Both the position numbers and the translations under genes were made by a program. This document shows positions 32,420 to 41,400 of a DNA stretch of 64,000 bases, one piece after another (the first letter of the stretch is position 1; every line of letters starts with the position of its first letter). The notes beneath the pieces are model-generated. The model did not search any database. It was not told the origin of the DNA and was given only the letters and a program-made list of their open reading frames with translations. The stretch is from Dysgonomonas sp. HDW5A (GTDB lineage: Bacteria; Bacteroidota; Bacteroidia; Bacteroidales; Dysgonomonadaceae). The DNA is taken from assembly GCF_011299555.1 (NCBI RefSeq), contig NZ_CP049857.1, forward strand, positions 1,984,001-2,048,000, written 5' to 3'.

Positions 32420-34228
32420 ATGAAATTGAATCTTTTATTGTTAACATTCGTTCTCTCCGGAACATCCTTGTTTGCTCAATGGAAACCTGCCGGAGATAGG
32501 ATTAAGACTAAATGGGCTGAAACCATCGACCCCAATAATGTATTGCCCGAATATCCCCGTCCTATTATGGAGCGTCCGGATTGGGTAAATCTGAATGGTC
32601 TTTGGGAATATTCGATTCAACCCGTAGGACAAAATGAGCCTCAAAAATTTGACGGCAATATACTGGTTCCATTTGCCGTGGAATCGAGCCTTTCTGGAGT
32701 ACAAAAAGACTTGGGCAAAGACAAAGAATTATGGTATAAAAGAACCTTTAATATCGCTTCGGACTGGAAAAACAAAACTATTTTACTTCATTTTGGTGCA
32801 GTAGACTGGAAAACTGATGTGTATATCAACGACATCAAAATAGGCACACATACAGGAGGCTTTACGCCTTTCAGTTTCGATATCACTCCTTACTTAACCT
32901 CAGGAAATCAAAAGCTGGTAGTAAAAGTATGGGATCCGACAAGCGATGGCTATCAACCCAGAGGAAAACAAGTAACACGCCCCGAAGGTATTTGGTACAC
33001 AGGCGTTTCGGGTATATGGCAAACCGTATGGATTGAGCCTGTAAGCAACAAATATATTTCGGGAGTAAATACCGTAGCCGATATTGACAATAATTCATTG
33101 AAAATAAACGTCAATACCGAAAAGACAAATCCTTCCGATATAGTTCAAGTAACCTTGAAAGATAACAACAAAGTGATATCAACCGTAAAGGGTGTAGCAG
33201 GACAATCATTGAATATCAATGTTCCCAATGCTAAACTTTGGTCGCCCGATTCTCCATTTCTCTATGATTTGGAAGTGGTTCTTTTAGATAATGGAAAGGC
33301 AGCAGATAAAGTAAAAAGCTATGCTGCTATGCGTAAAGTATCTATCAAAAAAGATCAGAACGGAATAGTACGCCTTCAATTGAATAACAAAGATTGTTTC
33401 CACTTCGGACCTCTCGATCAAGGTTGGTGGCCTGACGGACTTTACACCGCTCCTACAGATGAGGCTTTGGTATATGATATTCAGAAAACCAAAGATTTCG
33501 GTTATAACATGATACGTAAACACGTAAAAGTAGAGCCTGCACGTTGGTACACCCATTGCGACAAAATGGGTATTTTGGTTTGGCAGGATATGCCCAACGG
33601 AGATGCCTCTCCACATTGGGAAATGCACCGATATTTCGAAGGAGTAGAAAAAGTACGTTCTATTGAATCCGAAAATAATTTCCGTAAAGAGTGGAGAGAA
33701 ATTATGGACTACCTAAGACCTTATCCTTCTATTGCGGTTTGGGTTCCTTTCAACGAAGCTTGGGGACAGTTCAAGACAAAAGAAATAGTAGAATGGACTA
33801 AATTTTACGATCCGTCTCGTTTGGTAAATCCTGCAAGTGGAGGAAACCATTATAAAGTAGGCGATATTCTTGACTTCCATAAATACCCATCGCCCGAATT
33901 GATGATGTTTGATCCTGAGCGTGCAACGGTATTAGGCGAATATGGAGGTATCGGACTTCCTATCAATGGTCATATGTGGCAATCGGATAAAAATTGGGGA
34001 TATACACAGTTTAAAAACGAAAAAGAAGTAACAGACGAGTATATCAAATACAATAATATGCTGATGAAACTAATCGGCAGAGGTATTTCGGCAGCAGTAT
34101 ATACACAAACGACTGATGTGGAAGGTGAAGTAAACGGACTTATGACATATGACCGTAAGGTAATTAAGGTTGATGAGCAAAAGATAAGACAAGCCAACCT
34201 TGAAATAAGTAATTCTCTGGGTAAATAG
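32420..34228 (+). CDS. GH2 glycosidase, short form
   Basis: A 602-residue secreted GH2 enzyme (signal MKLNLLLLTFVLSGTSLFAQ) with sugar-binding jelly roll (about 60-210), Ig-like domain (about 210-310) and barrel to the end, lacking the extra C-terminal domains of the GH2 at 10592. The acid/base is E446 in PFNEAWGQF and the nucleophile E507 in LGEYGG. This short branch is commonly called beta-galactosidase, but members with other activities exist, so only GH2 is claimed. It heads a plus-strand run with GH127 and GH43, separated from GH127 by a hairpin. It is divergent from HTCS no. 2. Confidence 0.88.
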   Translation: MKLNLLLLTFVLSGTSLFAQWKPAGDRIKTKWAETIDPNNVLPEYPRPIMERPDWVNLNGLWEYSIQPVGQNEPQKFDGNILVPFAVESSLSGVQKDLGKDKELWYKRTFNIASDWKNKTILLHFGAVDWKTDVYINDIKIGTHTGGFTPFSFDITPYLTSGNQKLVVKVWDPTSDGYQPRGKQVTRPEGIWYTGVSGIWQTVWIEPVSNKYISGVNTVADIDNNSLKINVNTEKTNPSDIVQVTLKDNNKVISTVKGVAGQSLNINVPNAKLWSPDSPFLYDLEVVLLDNGKAADKVKSYAAMRKVSIKKDQNGIVRLQLNNKDCFHFGPLDQGWWPDGLYTAPTDEALVYDIQKTKDFGYNMIRKHVKVEPARWYTHCDKMGILVWQDMPNGDASPHWEMHRYFEGVEKVRSIESENNFRKEWREIMDYLRPYPSIAVWVPFNEAWGQFKTKEIVEWTKFYDPSRLVNPASGGNHYKVGDILDFHKYPSPELMMFDPERATVLGEYGGIGLPINGHMWQSDKNWGYTQFKNEKEVTDEYIKYNNMLMKLIGRGISAAVYTQTTDVEGEVNGLMTYDRKVIKVDEQKIRQANLEISNSLGK

Positions 34229-34263
34229 GCTATACATTCTTAGCTTTTTTATAAATTTAAAGT

Positions 34264-34299
34264 ATAAGTCTTGGGTGGTTTTTATTACTCAAGACTTAT
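34264..34299 (+). terminator. Hairpin downstream of the short GH2 gene
   Basis: ATAAGTCTTG pairs with CAAGACTTAT, extended by two more pairs, with a T-rich loop and a T-rich 3' side. It may end GH2 transcripts or give partial read-through into GH127, which starts 33 bases on. Confidence 0.65.
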
Positions 34300-34332
34300 T
34301 CCTATTATTAATCAAACAAAGAAATATACTAG

Positions 34333-36378
34333 ATGAAGGCATACCGATTAAAACTTTTAGTTGTGGCATGTGCATCTTTTTTGGTGAGTTCGGCAGCAAC
34401 ACCCAAGGTGACAGTAATTTCACGCCCCGCAACCGATAGTAAGAATTTATACTACACAAGCAACAGACAACCTTTATTACCCAGTAATTTTATCAAACTT
34501 CCTGTAGGTAGTATTCAACCCGAAGGATGGGTAAAGAGATACCTCGAACTTCAACGTGACGGGTTAACAGGTCAGTTGGGAGAAATCAGTGCATGGCTGA
34601 ATAAGGAAAATAATGCATGGCTTGACAAAAGTGGAAAAGGCGAATACGGATGGGAAGAAGTTCCTTACTGGCTCAAAGGTTACGGAAACCTTGCATATAT
34701 GCTCAACGATCCTAAAATGATTGAAGAGACCAAAACATGGATCAATGCTGCTTTATCGAGTCAACGTGAAGACGGCTATTTTGGTCCTTGGGTTGAAAAA
34801 GAGGGTAGACCCGATATCTGGGGAAATATGATAATGCTCTGGTGTCTTCAATCTTATTATGAATATTCAAACGATCAAAGGGTAATACCTTTTATGACTA
34901 AATACTTCGAATGGGAGAATAATCTGCCCGACTCTATGCTTCTTAAAGATTATTGGGAAAATAGTCGTGGTGGCGACAATATCTATAGTGTTTATTGGCT
35001 TTACAATATTACGGGTGATAAATTTCTGCTCGATCTGGCGACAAAACTTCATCGTAATACAGCCAATTGGATGCAAACCGATAATCTACCCAACTTGCAT
35101 AATGTGAACATTGCACAATCATTCAGAGAGCCTGCAACCTATTATCTTCAAACACATGATAAAACACATCTGCAAGCTACTTATGACGATCACTTCCTGA
35201 TTCGTAAATGGTACGGACAAGTGCCCGGGGGAATGTTTGGTGGTGATGAAAACTGTCGTAAAGGATATCACGATCCACGTCAGGGAGTAGAAACTTGCGG
35301 TATGGTTGAGCAAATGGCATCCGATGAAATATTACTAAGAATTACAGGCGATCCGCTTTGGGCTGATCATTGCGAAAATGTAGCCTTCAATACCTATCCT
35401 GCAGCTGTGATGCCCGATTTTAAGTCGCTTCGTTACATCACTTCACCCAATATGGTATTGAGTGATGATAAAAACCATAGTCCGGGAATAGATAATACGG
35501 GACCTTTCCTGATGATGAACCCCTTTAGCAGCCGTTGTTGTCAGCACAATCACGCTCAGGGATGGCCTTATTATGCGGAAAATTTATGGATGGCAACACC
35601 CGATAATGGTTTACTCGCTGCTTTGTATGCCGAAAGTTCGGTAAAAGCGAAAGTAGGAAGCAAGGGTCAGACTGTAGAATTAGTACAAAAAACGCATTAT
35701 CCGTTTGATGATCAGATAAACATCGAAGTGAAAAGCGGTAAAAACGTAGAGTTTCCGTTATATTTGCGTATTCCTGAGTGGGCAGATAATGCTACGGTGA
35801 AAATTAATGGCAAAGTTGTGAATGTGAAACCGGAGACCTCTAATTATATACGGATCGATAATGTATGGAATACAGGAGATATTGTTAATCTGACTTTACC
35901 TATGAAACTGAAAACCGATACATGGGCACAAAATGGAAATAGTGTAAGTGTGAACTATGGTCCACTGACCTATTCTCTGAAAATAGACGAGAAATATATC
36001 GAAAAAAGCAGTATAGAAAGTGCAATAGGTGATTCGAAATGGCAAAAAACGGCAGATCCGTCTAAATGGCCTTCTTTCGAAATTCATCCCAATTCATCGT
36101 GGAATTACGCTTTGGTATTCGATCAAAACAATCTGGATAAATCATTCAAAGTTGTAAAGAAAAGCTGGCCTGCTGATAATTTTCCATTCACATTGCAATC
36201 GGTACCTATCGAGATTCAGGCAACAGGTTGTATTGTTCCCGACTGGAAAATAGATGAATATGGCTTATGTTCTTTTGTGCCTGTAAGTCCGGTGGCAAAA
36301 ACAAAAGTAGAGAACATCACACTTGTTCCGATGGGTGCAGCACGTCTGCGTATTTCGGCTTTCCCAACAGCGAATTAA
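34333..36378 (+). CDS. GH127-type beta-L-arabinofuranosidase (DUF1680)
   Basis: A 681-residue protein with a signal peptide (MKAYRLKLLVVACASFLVSS). The (alpha/alpha)6 barrel carries the zinc-thiolate active site known from HypBA1: E320 and C322 in VETCG, and C402-C403 in SRCCQHNHAQG, where C403 matches the position of one of the HypBA1 pair C417/C418. E306 in GGDENCR is the candidate acid/base. The same E-x-C spacing and a closely similar distance (80 against 77) to the CC pair support the family. GH127 and GH146 both use this site; GH127 is preferred from length and neighbourhood. It should remove beta-L-arabinofuranose caps, found on arabinogalactan proteins and extensins, and is followed by a GH43, a pairing known from arabinogalactan PULs. 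Confidence 0.88.
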   Translation: MKAYRLKLLVVACASFLVSSAATPKVTVISRPATDSKNLYYTSNRQPLLPSNFIKLPVGSIQPEGWVKRYLELQRDGLTGQLGEISAWLNKENNAWLDKSGKGEYGWEEVPYWLKGYGNLAYMLNDPKMIEETKTWINAALSSQREDGYFGPWVEKEGRPDIWGNMIMLWCLQSYYEYSNDQRVIPFMTKYFEWENNLPDSMLLKDYWENSRGGDNIYSVYWLYNITGDKFLLDLATKLHRNTANWMQTDNLPNLHNVNIAQSFREPATYYLQTHDKTHLQATYDDHFLIRKWYGQVPGGMFGGDENCRKGYHDPRQGVETCGMVEQMASDEILLRITGDPLWADHCENVAFNTYPAAVMPDFKSLRYITSPNMVLSDDKNHSPGIDNTGPFLMMNPFSSRCCQHNHAQGWPYYAENLWMATPDNGLLAALYAESSVKAKVGSKGQTVELVQKTHYPFDDQINIEVKSGKNVEFPLYLRIPEWADNATVKINGKVVNVKPETSNYIRIDNVWNTGDIVNLTLPMKLKTDTWAQNGNSVSVNYGPLTYSLKIDEKYIEKSSIESAIGDSKWQKTADPSKWPSFEIHPNSSWNYALVFDQNNLDKSFKVVKKSWPADNFPFTLQSVPIEIQATGCIVPDWKIDEYGLCSFVPVSPVAKTKVENITLVPMGAARLRISAFPTAN

Positions 36379-36386
36379 TGGAAACT

Positions 36387-36402
36387 AAGGTCTCCGACCT
36401 TA
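36387..36402 (+). repeat. Family B repeat, core palindrome only
   Basis: AAGGTCTCCGACCTTA, 8 bases after the GH127 stop; the second hairpin of the family is absent before the GH43 start. Confidence 0.55.
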
Positions 36403-36420
36403 CCTTATACTAAAATATAC

Positions 36421-37416
36421 ATGAGAAAATTATTATTTATGGGAATAGCAGCCTTTTTACTGCTATCACCTTACAATCTGAATGCACAAAGCAACAAAAA
36501 AGCAAAGTCTTCAATGAGCGGTAATCCTGTATTCGAAGGTTGGTATGCCGATCCCGAAGGCATAATTTATGGGGGTACTTATTGGATTTATCCGACTTGG
36601 AGTGATCTATATGAGAAACAGACGTTCTTCGACTGCTTTTCATCCAAGGATCTCGTAAACTGGACAAAGCATGAGAGCGTATTGGACACGACTGCGATAA
36701 AATGGGCAAAAATAGCGATGTGGGCACCATCCGTTATCAGTAAAAACAATAAGTACTATTTATTCTTCGGAGCCAATGATGTGCATCCGGGTGAAATCGG
36801 CGGAATTGGTGTTGCAATAAGCGACCGCCCCGAAGGTCCTTACAAGGATTTAATAGGAAAACCTCTTATCAATGAAAATGTGAACGGGGCACAACCTATC
36901 GACCAATTCGTTTTTAAAGATGACGACAATACCTATTACATGTATTATGGCGGATGGGGGCATTGTAATATGGTTAAACTGAATGACGATTTTACGGCTT
37001 TAGTTCCATTTGATGACGGTGAAATGTACAAAGAGGTAACTCCTCAGAACTACGTTGAAGGACCTTTTATGTTTAAAAAGAATGGCAAGTACTACTTCAT
37101 GTGGAGTGAAGGCGGATGGGGAGGACCCGATTATTCGGTGGCTTATGCCATAGCCGATTCGCCTTTCGGTCCATTTAACCGTATCGGGAAGATATTGGAG
37201 GAAGATGCCACTGTTGCTACAAGTGCAGGACATCATTCCATTATGCATGTACCTAATTCGGAAGACTATTATATCGTTTATCACCGTCGTCCGCTAGGCG
37301 ATAAGGCACGCGATCATCGTGTGACTTGTATTGATAAAATGACATTTGACAAAGATGGATTTATTAATCCCGTGAAGATAACTTTTGAAGGTGTAAAAGC
37401 CAGAAAAATAAAATAA
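36421..37416 (+). CDS. GH43 glycosidase, single domain
   Basis: A 331-residue secreted enzyme (signal MRKLLFMGIAAFLLLS) with one five-bladed propeller. The catalytic set is D44 (YADPEG, base), D161 (QPIDQF, pKa modulator) and E213 (NYVEGPF, acid). It resembles domain 2 of the tandem GH43 and, with the GH127 before it, suggests an alpha-L-arabinofuranosidase or galactofuranosidase acting on arabinogalactan side chains. It ends the plus-strand enzyme run, and a family B repeat starts on its stop codon. Confidence 0.88.
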   Translation: MRKLLFMGIAAFLLLSPYNLNAQSNKKAKSSMSGNPVFEGWYADPEGIIYGGTYWIYPTWSDLYEKQTFFDCFSSKDLVNWTKHESVLDTTAIKWAKIAMWAPSVISKNNKYYLFFGANDVHPGEIGGIGVAISDRPEGPYKDLIGKPLINENVNGAQPIDQFVFKDDDNTYYMYYGGWGHCNMVKLNDDFTALVPFDDGEMYKEVTPQNYVEGPFMFKKNGKYYFMWSEGGWGGPDYSVAYAIADSPFGPFNRIGKILEEDATVATSAGHHSIMHVPNSEDYYIVYHRRPLGDKARDHRVTCIDKMTFDKDGFINPVKITFEGVKARKIK

Positions 37417-37472
37417 GGCTTCATACCTTTTTATTTCATTGGTAAGTATTATAACTTAAGACTGTTATAATC
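37415..37472 (+). repeat. Dispersed two-hairpin repeat, family B, copy 3
   Basis: AAGGCTTCATACCTT begins on the last two bases of the GH43 TAA stop, exactly as at 19128. The second hairpin is ATTATAAC...GTTATAAT (about 37449-37472). Confidence 0.7.
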
Positions 37473-37536
37473 ATAAAATACAGCAATAAATTTTATTCAT
37501 TAATCTTACTAAATAAAACACTATTAAACTAAAAGA

Positions 37537-38739
37537 ATGGAGCAGACTCAGACTATTATACCTAAGAAACGGATCAATTCGATTGATGCACTTCGGGGAT
37601 TTGCATTATTGGGTATCTTATTATTTCATTGCATGGAGCATTTCGATCTCGCGTATCCTCCTACTCTTAGTTCACCTTTCTGGCAATCGGTGGATAATAT
37701 AGTATTGGGAACTATTACTTTTTTGTTTGCGGGAAAATCTTATGCCATATTTTCGTTGCTTTTTGGATTGAGCTTTTTTATGCAGATGGATTCTCAGGCT
37801 GATAAAGGAGTCGATTTCAGGCTTCGCTTTCTTTGGCGGTTGACTATTTTGCTAGTTTTAGGATACCTCAATGGACTTATATATATGGGCGAATTTTTCT
37901 TCGTATATGCTGTTGTAGGCGTCTTTATTATCCCTCTTTATAAGGTTACGACCAAATGGCTGGTAGTACTTCTTATATTACTTCTGTTACAGATTCCCGA
38001 CATAATCAATTTCTTTTCGTTATTGAGCGGCAATGCACCCAACGAACCGACCAGTCTGGTTAAATATATGGATGATTTATATGCTGAGGCTGTAGATGTT
38101 TTTGCCAATGGATCATTTTCGGATGTATTAGCATTTAATGTTTGGAAGGGATTATCCGCTAAAATGTTATGGGTATTAGTTTATGCCCGTTATCCTCAAT
38201 TATTGGGATTGTTTATTGCCGGAATGCTTATCGGTCGTTTGGGTATACATAAGAGCGAGGAGAAGATGATCAAATACAGCAGTAAGGTTCTGCCTTATGC
38301 TATTGTAGGATTCGTTATTTTTTACAGTATAATATTATTTCTTCCACATTATGTTGATGGATTTACTCTCAATGTAGGTACTACATTATTCAAGGCATAT
38401 GCGAATTTGAATATGATGGTGATGTATATATGTATCTTGACACTTTTATATTATAAAACTAAAACTCGTAGTATCTTAGATCTGATAGCTCCTGTAGGGC
38501 GTATGAGTGTTACCAACTACATGGTGCAGAGTTTCGTCGGGGTAATATTATTTTATGGATTTGGTGCCAATTTAGCAACAAAACTAAGCTTCTTACAATG
38601 CTTCTTACTAGGTATGGCTATCTACATTATTCAAGTGAGTTATAGTAATTGGTGGATGAAAAAATACTATTACGGACCTGTAGAGTGGCTTTGGAGAACA
38701 ATAACCTGGTTTAAAGGCGTTCCTTTTCTTCGTAAATAA
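37537..38739 (+). CDS. DUF418-family polytopic membrane protein
   Basis: A 400-residue inner-membrane protein with about nine or ten helices. The N-terminal motif RINSIDALRGFALLGILLFH and the C-terminal block PVGRMSVTNYMVQSFVGVILFYGFG mark the DUF418 (YeiB-like) family, distantly like membrane acyltransferases. Its substrate is unknown. It follows the GH43 gene on the same strand after 120 bases, but the intervening repeat makes co-transcription uncertain; it may be unrelated to glycan use. Confidence 0.85.
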   Translation: MEQTQTIIPKKRINSIDALRGFALLGILLFHCMEHFDLAYPPTLSSPFWQSVDNIVLGTITFLFAGKSYAIFSLLFGLSFFMQMDSQADKGVDFRLRFLWRLTILLVLGYLNGLIYMGEFFFVYAVVGVFIIPLYKVTTKWLVVLLILLLLQIPDIINFFSLLSGNAPNEPTSLVKYMDDLYAEAVDVFANGSFSDVLAFNVWKGLSAKMLWVLVYARYPQLLGLFIAGMLIGRLGIHKSEEKMIKYSSKVLPYAIVGFVIFYSIILFLPHYVDGFTLNVGTTLFKAYANLNMMVMYICILTLLYYKTKTRSILDLIAPVGRMSVTNYMVQSFVGVILFYGFGANLATKLSFLQCFLLGMAIYIIQVSYSNWWMKKYYYGPVEWLWRTITWFKGVPFLRK

Positions 38740-38766
38740 ACGCTTGTTTCACTCCATATGTATGTA

Positions 38767-38796
38767 ATAAAGGCTGCTCATTTGAGCAGCCTTTAT
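38767..38796. terminator. Bidirectional terminator between DUF418 and DUF3823 genes
   Basis: ATAAAGGCTGCTCA and TGAGCAGCCTTTAT form a perfect 14-base-pair stem between convergent genes, with A/T-rich flanks. Confidence 0.9.
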
Positions 38797-38851
38797 CGTA
38801 ATTAAAACAATCATCTAATAAAACCTATAGAAAAACCTAAGACCATATATT

Positions 38852-39541
38852 TTATTTCAGTTTAACCACTTGAGAATATATTCCTTGGTCTGCACCTTTT
38901 GTCCATACACAAATACGCCCAAAAAGGAATTTCGCCTTAAGAGCTTTTTCATTCAGTTCGGCAGTATAGTTTACCTGTCCCGTTTTTACATCATCTCCGG
39001 TAAAATCTTTACGTAAAACATTAAAACCATCGTCAACAAAAGTCGTAGAGTTTAGCAGAAGTATAACTCTGTCTATTTCGGCAGTTGCCACAATACGATT
39101 TATTGTCAATGAGGCATTCATCGTATTACCCGATAATGAAATCTCGGCATTTGAAATTGTAAAATAGGGAGTAACTTTAAACTCTATTGTAGTTGATCCG
39201 CTTACCGTAATTAATGTTGTATCACGGGTATTTACCCAAGGACCGTTATTGTTTCGTGTTACCATCTTATATTGTCCGTTGAAAAGCTTTGCCGAGAATG
39301 TACCTTCTTGTCCCACAAATACCTCGATTGGGTCATGTTTATCATATCCGTCCTGATACAATTGCAGGCGAACACGTTCATCCGTACCCCTTACATTTAT
39401 GGCTTCACCATTGTATGTAATTCTTCCTGTTAAAGTAGATTCGGGTTCATCGTAATTATCTTTTCCACAGCCGCTAAATAGTATCAGCAATGAGATTATA
39501 GAGAAATAACATATTCTTTTTTTCATATTTATATACTTCAT
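38852..39541 (-). CDS. DUF3823-type surface lipoprotein
   Basis: A 229-residue lipoprotein (ILFSGCGKD). Starting at the inner Met (39526) would give a more typical signal MKKRICYFSIISLL; both starts are possible. It contains an N-terminal carboxypeptidase-regulatory-like fold (LTGRITYNGEAINVRGTDER) and a second beta domain, as in DUF3823 proteins found directly after susC-susD pairs. The presumed role is glycan binding or stabilising the SusCD complex. The gene begins 2 bases after the SusD stop, so it is the third gene of the operon. Confidence 0.8.
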   Translation of the reverse strand: MKYINMKKRICYFSIISLLILFSGCGKDNYDEPESTLTGRITYNGEAINVRGTDERVRLQLYQDGYDKHDPIEVFVGQEGTFSAKLFNGQYKMVTRNNNGPWVNTRDTTLITVSGSTTIEFKVTPYFTISNAEISLSGNTMNASLTINRIVATAEIDRVILLLNSTTFVDDGFNVLRKDFTGDDVKTGQVNYTAELNEKALKAKFLFGRICVWTKGADQGIYSQVVKLK

Positions 39542-39543
39542 AA

Positions 39544-41394
39544 TTATTGATAAGGGTTTTTCACTAGTTTCGGATTATTATTTAACCATCCGTTATCCAG
39601 TTCATTATAATAATGTCTCAGTTCGAAATTCAAGGCATTGGGATAAATGAAATTCATGTCTTTTTCAACAAATACCCATTTACCATTATTGGGATTACCT
39701 TCGGCAACAACTCGATACGGCCATAAACCCAATCGGTTGGCAGTTCGGCTGGCTTGATTACCATTCCATGTCTTATCGGCCAGACGCCAGCGTTTCATAT
39801 CCCAGTAACGCTGATCTTCAAAAGCAAACTCAACACGCCTTTCATGTATAATATTTTCGAACGTAACGGTTGCTAATGGCTGTACTCCTGCACGATTACG
39901 CACTGCATTGATATATTTAACGGTATTGGCATCTCCGCCTCCATAAAGCTCATAAGAGGCTTCGGCAGCAATCATATATGCTTCTGCCATACGGAAACGC
40001 ACTCCCCAGATTTCTGACCCGCGACCTACTGTACCCGAACCTTTGGCCTCATCTAAGAATTTACGAACGGAGAAGCCTGTTTTATTTACTAATCGCAATG
40101 TCGAATTGTTTACAGGGCCATTAGGTGAAGTTATCAGATTTCCTTTGTCATCCTTATCTCCTGCATTTCCTTCTTTTTTAACCCATTTTCCATTTTCCTG
40201 ATTTAATTGTCCGACTTGAAGCACGACTTCCAAGCCTCTGAATAATGATCCCGGATATAGCACAGTGCCTCCTAAACGAGGGTCTCTTTCTTTGAATAGC
40301 TGATCTGGTGTTTCATAGAATATCGGAGTTCCTGCAGCAAGATCACCTGTTTTGAATTTGCTACCCTGCCCCGGAGTTGGTGTATCAATAGGTTCATATT
40401 CTTCCACCAGATTCAAGAGTACTGATAAATAACTGCTTTGCGCATCTTCAGCGAAACTTGTAGGCAGATTATCTTTTGTAAAGGCATGAGTTTGTCCCGG
40501 ATAAATATAATCGCGAGCCCAGATCACTTCTGTATTATTATCTTTCACTGTAACTGCTTCGTAGAAGTTTCTCGCTTTATCTTCGGGTCTTCTGTCCTGT
40601 AACGAATAGGGACTGTTTTCGATAACCTCTTTTGCAGCCGCTAATGCTACTTTATAATATCCCTCGGCTTTTGCTGCATCTATACCCACTTCTTTTCCCG
40701 GAGTTTCGACAGGAGCTACCATGCGGTTGTTGTATCTGGCAATTGAAGCCGCATATAATGCTGCACGAGCTTCCAGCATTTTTGCGGTCCATCTATTAGC
40801 CCTTGCCGAGTTGGTCGTTTTAGTGGATAACATCATTTTCGAAATTTCATTGCATTCGCTTATAACATAATCGTACATCGCTGCTTCTGTAGCCCGAGGT
40901 ATCTGCAAAGGAGTGATGTCCATTCCCGGAGTATAGGTGAACACTTCATCTCCAACAATAGGCATTCCCCCTAATCCCCGACAGGTATTAAAATAAATCC
41001 ATGCACGTATCAAGCGTGCTTCGCCAAACAAAGGAGCTTTCTCTTCTTCGGTAAGAGCCGTGCTCTTAGTTAACCCTTGGATAAACTGGTTGATGTTGCG
41101 TATCAAACCATAATCATAAACTCTCCACCTATTACGGTCAAATTGATTTACATTGTCAAAATCATAACGCATAGCATCATCAAGTCTGGTGAAATCATAT
41201 AAATCGCCCTGAACATGCTGTCCGAAACTAACACGTTCATAGAAATTCGCTAAGACCGATTTAATCAGATTCGGATCGCTATACACCTGATCTTCTGTCA
41301 ATATTCTGTCCGGAGTCTGATCCAGAAAGTCACTGCAACTCCCCATTGATAATACAATAGCCAGAGCTGCTGCCAGATAATATCTTTTTTTCAT
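39544..41394 (-). CDS. SusD/RagB-type glycan-binding lipoprotein
   Basis: A 616-residue lipoprotein (IVLSMGSCSDFLDQTP; Cys near residue 20) longer than the SusD at 22285. Hallmarks include ARLIRAWIYFNTCRGLGGMP, ARANRWTAKMLEARAALYAA, RMAEAYMIAAEASYELYGG and RRVEFAFEDQRYWDMKRWR. It begins 6 bases after the stop of its SusC partner. The ligand is unknown because no enzyme gene adjoins this operon. Confidence 0.95.
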   Translation of the reverse strand: MKKRYYLAAALAIVLSMGSCSDFLDQTPDRILTEDQVYSDPNLIKSVLANFYERVSFGQHVQGDLYDFTRLDDAMRYDFDNVNQFDRNRWRVYDYGLIRNINQFIQGLTKSTALTEEEKAPLFGEARLIRAWIYFNTCRGLGGMPIVGDEVFTYTPGMDITPLQIPRATEAAMYDYVISECNEISKMMLSTKTTNSARANRWTAKMLEARAALYAASIARYNNRMVAPVETPGKEVGIDAAKAEGYYKVALAAAKEVIENSPYSLQDRRPEDKARNFYEAVTVKDNNTEVIWARDYIYPGQTHAFTKDNLPTSFAEDAQSSYLSVLLNLVEEYEPIDTPTPGQGSKFKTGDLAAGTPIFYETPDQLFKERDPRLGGTVLYPGSLFRGLEVVLQVGQLNQENGKWVKKEGNAGDKDDKGNLITSPNGPVNNSTLRLVNKTGFSVRKFLDEAKGSGTVGRGSEIWGVRFRMAEAYMIAAEASYELYGGGDANTVKYINAVRNRAGVQPLATVTFENIIHERRVEFAFEDQRYWDMKRWRLADKTWNGNQASRTANRLGLWPYRVVAEGNPNNGKWVFVEKDMNFIYPNALNFELRHYYNELDNGWLNNNPKLVKNPYQ

Positions 41395-41400
41395 TGTTAA

